Positions 15,985 through 18,476 of a stretch of DNA of 18,476 nt are shown piece by piece (position 1 is the stretch's first letter; each line of letters opens with the position of its first letter). Position numbers and translations under genes: made by a program. The notes beneath the pieces are model-generated. The model was given only the letters and a program-made list of their open reading frames with translations. It did no database searches and was not told the origin of the DNA. Origin of the DNA: Bryobacterales bacterium (GTDB lineage: Bacteria > Acidobacteriota > Terriglobia > Bryobacterales > Bryobacteraceae); assembly GCA_003132865.1 (NCBI GenBank), contig PKYZ01000207.1, positions 245-18,720 on the forward strand, read 5' to 3'.

Positions 15985-16047
15985 AACTCCCTCCAATTCG
16001 GAGTTATCCACATCGTTATCTTAAACTTATATCAGCCCCGTTTGCAA
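15985..16047 (-). promoter_or_regulatory. rrf2 promoter and dyad over its ribosome-binding site
   Basis: Read on the minus strand, TTGCAA (16047-16042), an 18-bp spacer and TAAGAT (16023-16018) form a weak sigma70-like promoter. Downstream, AACTCC-N9-GGAGTT (16005-15985) is a perfect 6-9-6 dyad whose right part contains the Shine-Dalgarno GGAGGGAG. It could be an Rrf2 operator or an mRNA hairpin masking the ribosome-binding site. Confidence 0.45.
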
Positions 16048-16086
16048 GCGAATTCGATTCCGCGAAAATACGGTAACAAAATCCGG

Positions 16087-16872
16087 TTATCCCGCATCCC
16101 GGGCCGCGCGCACCATTTCTACCAGTACGGTACGTACTTCCGGGGTATCCCGGACTTCCCGCGGAAACGCGATCCGTGCGCCGTGCACCCGCTCGCCGCT
16201 ACGCAGCCGCAGGTGGAATCCCAGGCGGTCCACAGCCGTCATGGTGGCGGCTTCCGCGCCCGTTTCGCCTGCCGCGCGCGCCAGCAGCACCAGCGCTTCA
16301 CTGTGGTCCTCGTTCATATGACGCAAGATTCCGGCGGCGTGGTCGGCTAGCGGGTCCGCTTGGCTTCGGGCGTACTCGTCCGCCGTAACCCAGCCCATGA
16401 CCCCGAATCCGCCGATAAAGTAGACGTCGGCCGGCTGCATCCGGTAAAAACCAAAATCGTTAAAATCCACCCAATAGCGGGCATTCTCGTGGCGGCTGAG
16501 GTACAGTTCCCGCACCGCGCCGGTTTCCGCCTCTGGGACCGGCAGTACTACGCCAACTAGGGTAATACGGGCGGCGCCCAAGGGGTCCTCGCCGCTCTCC
16601 TGCATGACCAGCAGGCTGGCGCGCGCATCCGCCTTCAGGTTCTGCGTATGCATGGCCATGCTGCTGATGAGGAACACCGGCCGGCCCTGTTCGTCGGTGC
16701 CATAGGGCATTACGGAGCCGAAGGGGAACCCGGGCTGTTTGCGCGAGTGGGTCGAGAGCGTCCCGATGCGCCCAAGCTGTATGAGAGTGCGCCCGCGCTC
16801 GGCAAGCGTGGGCTCCGGAACCGGCGCATGTTCGGGCGTGGGCGGAGCGGCATGCTGCCCGGAAGACGCCAT
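16087..16872 (-). CDS. HugZ-like haem-utilisation / PNPOx-family protein
   Basis: 261 residues. After a proline-rich, probably disordered N-terminus (1-22), residues 23-165 form a split beta-barrel of the pyridoxamine-phosphate-oxidase-like type (LIQLGRIGTLSTHSR, PFGSVMPYGTDEQGRPVFLIS, MHTQNLKADARASLL). Residues 172-255 are a DUF2470 domain (DHAAGILRHMNEDHSEALVLLA, then LGFHLRLRSGERVHGARIAFPREV). This two-domain build is that of HugZ/HutZ, which bind or degrade haem, and of related flavin-binding or glutamyl-tRNA-reductase-binding proteins. The NEDH segment resembles the DUF2470 haem/iron-ligand region. GGAGAGGG lies upstream of the ATG at 16872. The gene is upstream of Rrf2 and clpP on the same strand (gap 107 bp) and divergent from the ankyrin gene. 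Haem binding is inferred from the family. Confidence 0.85.
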   Translation of the reverse strand: MASSGQHAAPPTPEHAPVPEPTLAERGRTLIQLGRIGTLSTHSRKQPGFPFGSVMPYGTDEQGRPVFLISSMAMHTQNLKADARASLLVMQESGEDPLGAARITLVGVVLPVPEAETGAVRELYLSRHENARYWVDFNDFGFYRMQPADVYFIGGFGVMGWVTADEYARSQADPLADHAAGILRHMNEDHSEALVLLARAAGETGAEAATMTAVDRLGFHLRLRSGERVHGARIAFPREVRDTPEVRTVLVEMVRAARDAG

Positions 16873-16943
16873 AGACCAGATTTTTCCCTCTCCTTATATT
16901 ATTTAGCATACCCAGCTCTGTCGTGGCGCACGCACTCGTACGT

Positions 16944-16987
16944 GCCGGGCCCAGGGGGCACCCCCCACTCCTGGGCCACTCCTGGGG
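16944..16987. repeat. Dispersed repeat copy plus 11-bp tandem duplication
   Basis: GCCGGGCCCAGGGGGCACCC (16944-16963, continuing CC) recurs with one change at 18456-18476. Directly after it CCACTCCTGGG is duplicated in tandem (16965-16975 and 16976-16986). Both sit between the divergent hugZ-like and ankyrin genes. The sequence on the complementary strand resembles the centre of the REP-like element at 5621-5638 (GGGGT-S-CCCTCTGGG). Confidence 0.6.
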
Positions 16988-17032
16988 ACGCCCGATTCGG
17001 CGGCCTTCGAGTTGATTGTTATTGAAGAGTAC

Positions 17033-17061
17033 TTGACACTGCAAAGTCAAGGGTATACGAT
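17033..17061 (+). promoter_or_regulatory. Strong promoter with embedded dyad, probably giving a leaderless mRNA
   Basis: A perfect -35 TTGACA (17033-17038), a 17-bp spacer and TACGAT (17056-17061; preceding bases give TATACGAT) end 6 bases before the ATG at 17068, so transcription should start at or next to the A of ATG. There is no Shine-Dalgarno. The spacer and -35 also hold TTGAC-N2-TGCA-N2-like symmetry ending GTCAA (17033-17050), an operator candidate. Confidence 0.6.
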
Positions 17062-17067
17062 CCGAAT

Positions 17068-17721
17068 ATGCCACCGTCACGACTGTTTGTCTGGGTACCG
17101 CTCCTTCTCTTGTCATCCTGCGCGCAACATCGCGATATTGCCCTCCTGCAAGCTGCCAGACAGGGCGATACGCAAGCCCTGCAGACCCTCCTATCTCGAG
17201 GCGCGGACCCCAACCAAAAGGATGCCGGCGGCCTTACCGCCCTCATCCTGTCCACGCGCGCCGGAACCGTACCGGCGGTCGAGACGCTGCTCCGGCACGG
17301 CGCCGATCCCAATCTGCGCGGCGGCGTGAACGGCTGGACGCCGCTGATGCACGCCATCCACAAGAACCAGCCAGGCGCCGCGCACGCTCTGCTGGATGGC
17401 GGCGCGCAGGTGGACAGCCGCGGCCGCTCCGGGGAAACTGCGCTGATGATGGCCGCCGGCTACGGTTACACGCCGCTTGTCGAATTGTTGCTGGAGCGCG
17501 GCGCGAATCCGCGAGCCGCAACCCCGGATGGTTACAACGTGCTGGCGGCCGCGCTCGGAGGCTCACCCGATATCGATCACTTCACCTTGGGATCGTGCCA
17601 GGCCGCCACCGTTCGCGCCCTGAAGCGCAAAGATCCGTCGTTGCACCTGCCGGACAACCTCTGGGCGCGCGTCGCGCAATTCTCGGGCGGCGTGGCCAAA
17701 CTCCGCGGCTGTCCTTATTAG
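17068..17721 (+). CDS. Ankyrin-repeat lipoprotein
   Basis: 217 residues. The lipoprotein signal MPPSRLFVWVPLLLLSSC has its lipobox LSSC with C18 as the lipidated residue, so the protein is predicted to be anchored to a membrane facing the periplasm. Residues 22-151 contain four ankyrin repeats: ALLQAARQGDTQALQTLLSR-GADPN, GLTALILSTRAG...LLRHGADPN, NGWTPLMHAIHKN...LLDGGAQVD and GETALMMAAGYGYTPLVELLLERGAN. A fifth, degenerate repeat begins at 154, and a Cys pair (C177, C215) sits in the C-terminal cap. Ankyrin arrays bind protein partners; the partner is unknown. The promoter places the transcript start at the ATG. The stop is 9 bp before the antitoxin frame. Immunity or inhibitor roles are known for some periplasmic ankyrin proteins, but that is only a possibility here. 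Confidence 0.88.
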   Translation: MPPSRLFVWVPLLLLSSCAQHRDIALLQAARQGDTQALQTLLSRGADPNQKDAGGLTALILSTRAGTVPAVETLLRHGADPNLRGGVNGWTPLMHAIHKNQPGAAHALLDGGAQVDSRGRSGETALMMAAGYGYTPLVELLLERGANPRAATPDGYNVLAAALGGSPDIDHFTLGSCQAATVRALKRKDPSLHLPDNLWARVAQFSGGVAKLRGCPY

Positions 17722-17730
17722 TTTCGCGTA

Positions 17731-17976
17731 TTGGTCGTGCCGCCATGCCTGCGGAGCCGTGACTTGGACATGGAAGAAGCGGTTGTCGTCGAGCAGGACC
17801 ATCGGCCTGTAGCAGTCATCCGTTCGCCGCTACCGAAGGGCCGGTTGCTCTCCGAATGTATCGCACTGGCGGAAGCGCGCAGTTCCACGGCGACATTGGA
17901 TGAGGGTTTTATGAAGGATGTCGAGGAAGGAATCGCACGGCGCAGCCAGCCATGGAACCCGCCAGCTTGGGAGTGA
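17731..17976 (+). CDS. Phd/VapB-like antitoxin, apparently N-terminally truncated
   Basis: Up to 81 residues if a TTG at 17731 is used; a GTG at 17737 and an ATG at 17770 are alternatives, none with a good Shine-Dalgarno. The part from AVVVEQDHRPVAVIRSP onward matches small Phd/VapB-like antitoxins paired with PIN toxins (GRLLSECIALAEARSSTATLDEGF, then the C-terminal WNPPAWE that wraps the toxin). Relatives have about 20 more N-terminal residues forming the DNA-binding dimer helix before the VVVE strand. Here that segment is replaced by an unrelated stretch abutting the ankyrin stop. The toxin-binding C-terminus is intact, so neutralisation may survive while autorepression may be lost. Start and function are therefore uncertain. 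Confidence 0.7.
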   Translation: MVVPPCLRSRDLDMEEAVVVEQDHRPVAVIRSPLPKGRLLSECIALAEARSSTATLDEGFMKDVEEGIARRSQPWNPPAWE

Positions 17977-18395
17977 TTCTCGACTCCAGCGTTGTGATCG
18001 AAGCGGAACGACAACATCTCAACGTTGCCCAATTCCTGAAACAGATCGTTCAGAGGATCGGTGAAATGGAAGCAGCCCTCTGTGCAATCACCGTTGCCGA
18101 ATCGGCGCATGGGATCTATCGAGCGGACACCTCCGAGCGACGAAAACGCCGCAGGATTTTCCTGGATGAACTGAAAGCCGCCGTCCCCGTGTACCCGATT
18201 ACGGATGGCACCGCGGAGTTGGTGGGCAAGATTGGTGCGGAGTCCTCCGCCGCCGGCATAACTATTCCTTTTGACGATCTGCTCATTGCTGCGTCTGCGT
18301 TGGAAAGAGGGTACGCCGTGGCAACTCGAAACCTCCGTCACTTTCGAAGAATCCCAGGCCTCAACCTCATCTCTCTTTTGGGTCCGACCGTGTGA
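17952..18395 (+). CDS. vapC: PIN-domain toxin, VapC-like
   Basis: 147 residues if started at the ATG at 17952, overlapping the antitoxin by 25 bp. A TTG at 17967 or the GTG at 17973 (GTGA overlap with the antitoxin stop) would give the more usual start just before VILDSS. PIN ribonucleases of this family cut tRNA or rRNA with Mg2+. The acidic triad is D11 (LDSSVVI), E50 (VAESAHG) and D109 (FDDLLIAASAL), with N127 in ATRNLRHF at the fourth position. The last strand RIPGLNLISL closes the fold. It has full family length and no damage. Neighbouring antitoxin, overlap and gene order support a toxin-antitoxin pair, but activity cannot be judged. Confidence 0.9.
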   Translation: MEPASLGVILDSSVVIEAERQHLNVAQFLKQIVQRIGEMEAALCAITVAESAHGIYRADTSERRKRRRIFLDELKAAVPVYPITDGTAELVGKIGAESSAAGITIPFDDLLIAASALERGYAVATRNLRHFRRIPGLNLISLLGPTV

Positions 18396-18476
18396 TGTGG
18401 TACTCTTCTACTCCTTACGGTCGCGGCTCGGTGAGAGGATACGCTTCCCCGCCGGGCCGGGCCCAGAGGGCACCCC
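18396..18476. repeat. Right-hand copy of the dispersed GC-rich repeat, cut by window edge
   Basis: After the toxin stop the sequence contains no gene. From 18456 it reads GCCGGGCCCAGAGGGCACCC (then C), identical to 16944-16964 except for one base. The repeat may continue past the window. Confidence 0.6.

Overview
The window is GC-rich, densely coded bacterial DNA. Several features suggest an acidobacterium of the Solibacter/Bryobacter type: a GloVer-type repeat propeller with a signal peptide, a secreted TPR plus SMP-30-like propeller protein, a cluster of PAS/GAF histidine kinases with a stand-alone receiver, GTGA start/stop overlaps, and REP-like palindromes between genes. The lineage is inferred from gene content; no rRNA or other marker is present.

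Layout. (1) 1-3010, minus strand: the 5' part of purH, a secreted propeller protein, and a GloVer propeller gene broken by two frameshifts and a stop. (2) 3011-3546: an AT-rich gap with a good sigma70-like promoter, a small basic protein with an AT-hook-like motif, and strong hairpins. (3) 3632-9559, plus strand: four signalling genes, REC-PAS-HisKA-HATPase-REC, PAS-PAS-GAF-HisKA-HATPase, an Rcp1-like single receiver, and REC-PAS-HisKA_2-HATPase. A composite REP-like repeat separates the first gene from the other three, which overlap. None has a DNA-binding output domain. (4) 9581-11701: a DinB-fold protein, an SDR dehydrogenase and a secreted DUF6503-like protein, closely packed behind the kinases and probably on the same transcript. 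(5) 11702-12469: about 770 bp with no convincing gene. (6) 12470-14342: a Crp/Fnr regulator with a TTG start and good SD, then a secreted DUF3494 ice-binding-type adhesin. Its 3' end lies over a minus-strand ORF6N (phage antirepressor) remnant. (7) 14439-16872, minus strand: a small acidic hypothetical, clpP, an Rrf2 regulator with a three-Cys cluster, and a HugZ-like haem-utilisation/PNPOx protein. (8) 16873-18476, plus strand: an ankyrin-repeat lipoprotein with a probably leaderless promoter, then a VapBC-like pair whose antitoxin lacks its usual N-terminus. This last block lies between two near-identical 21-bp repeats.

How the genes may work together. The kinase cluster looks like a branched phosphorelay that sends phosphate to stand-alone receivers, so its output is probably protein-protein and acts elsewhere. 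The Crp regulator lies directly upstream of the ice-binding protein, with a 5-4-5 dyad between them, which suggests local control of a surface or cold/adhesion factor. HugZ-Rrf2-ClpP suggests a haem/iron or Fe-S-stress and proteostasis neighbourhood, with a dyad over the Rrf2 ribosome-binding site suggesting autoregulation. I found no CRISPR array, tRNA, rRNA or complete transposon.
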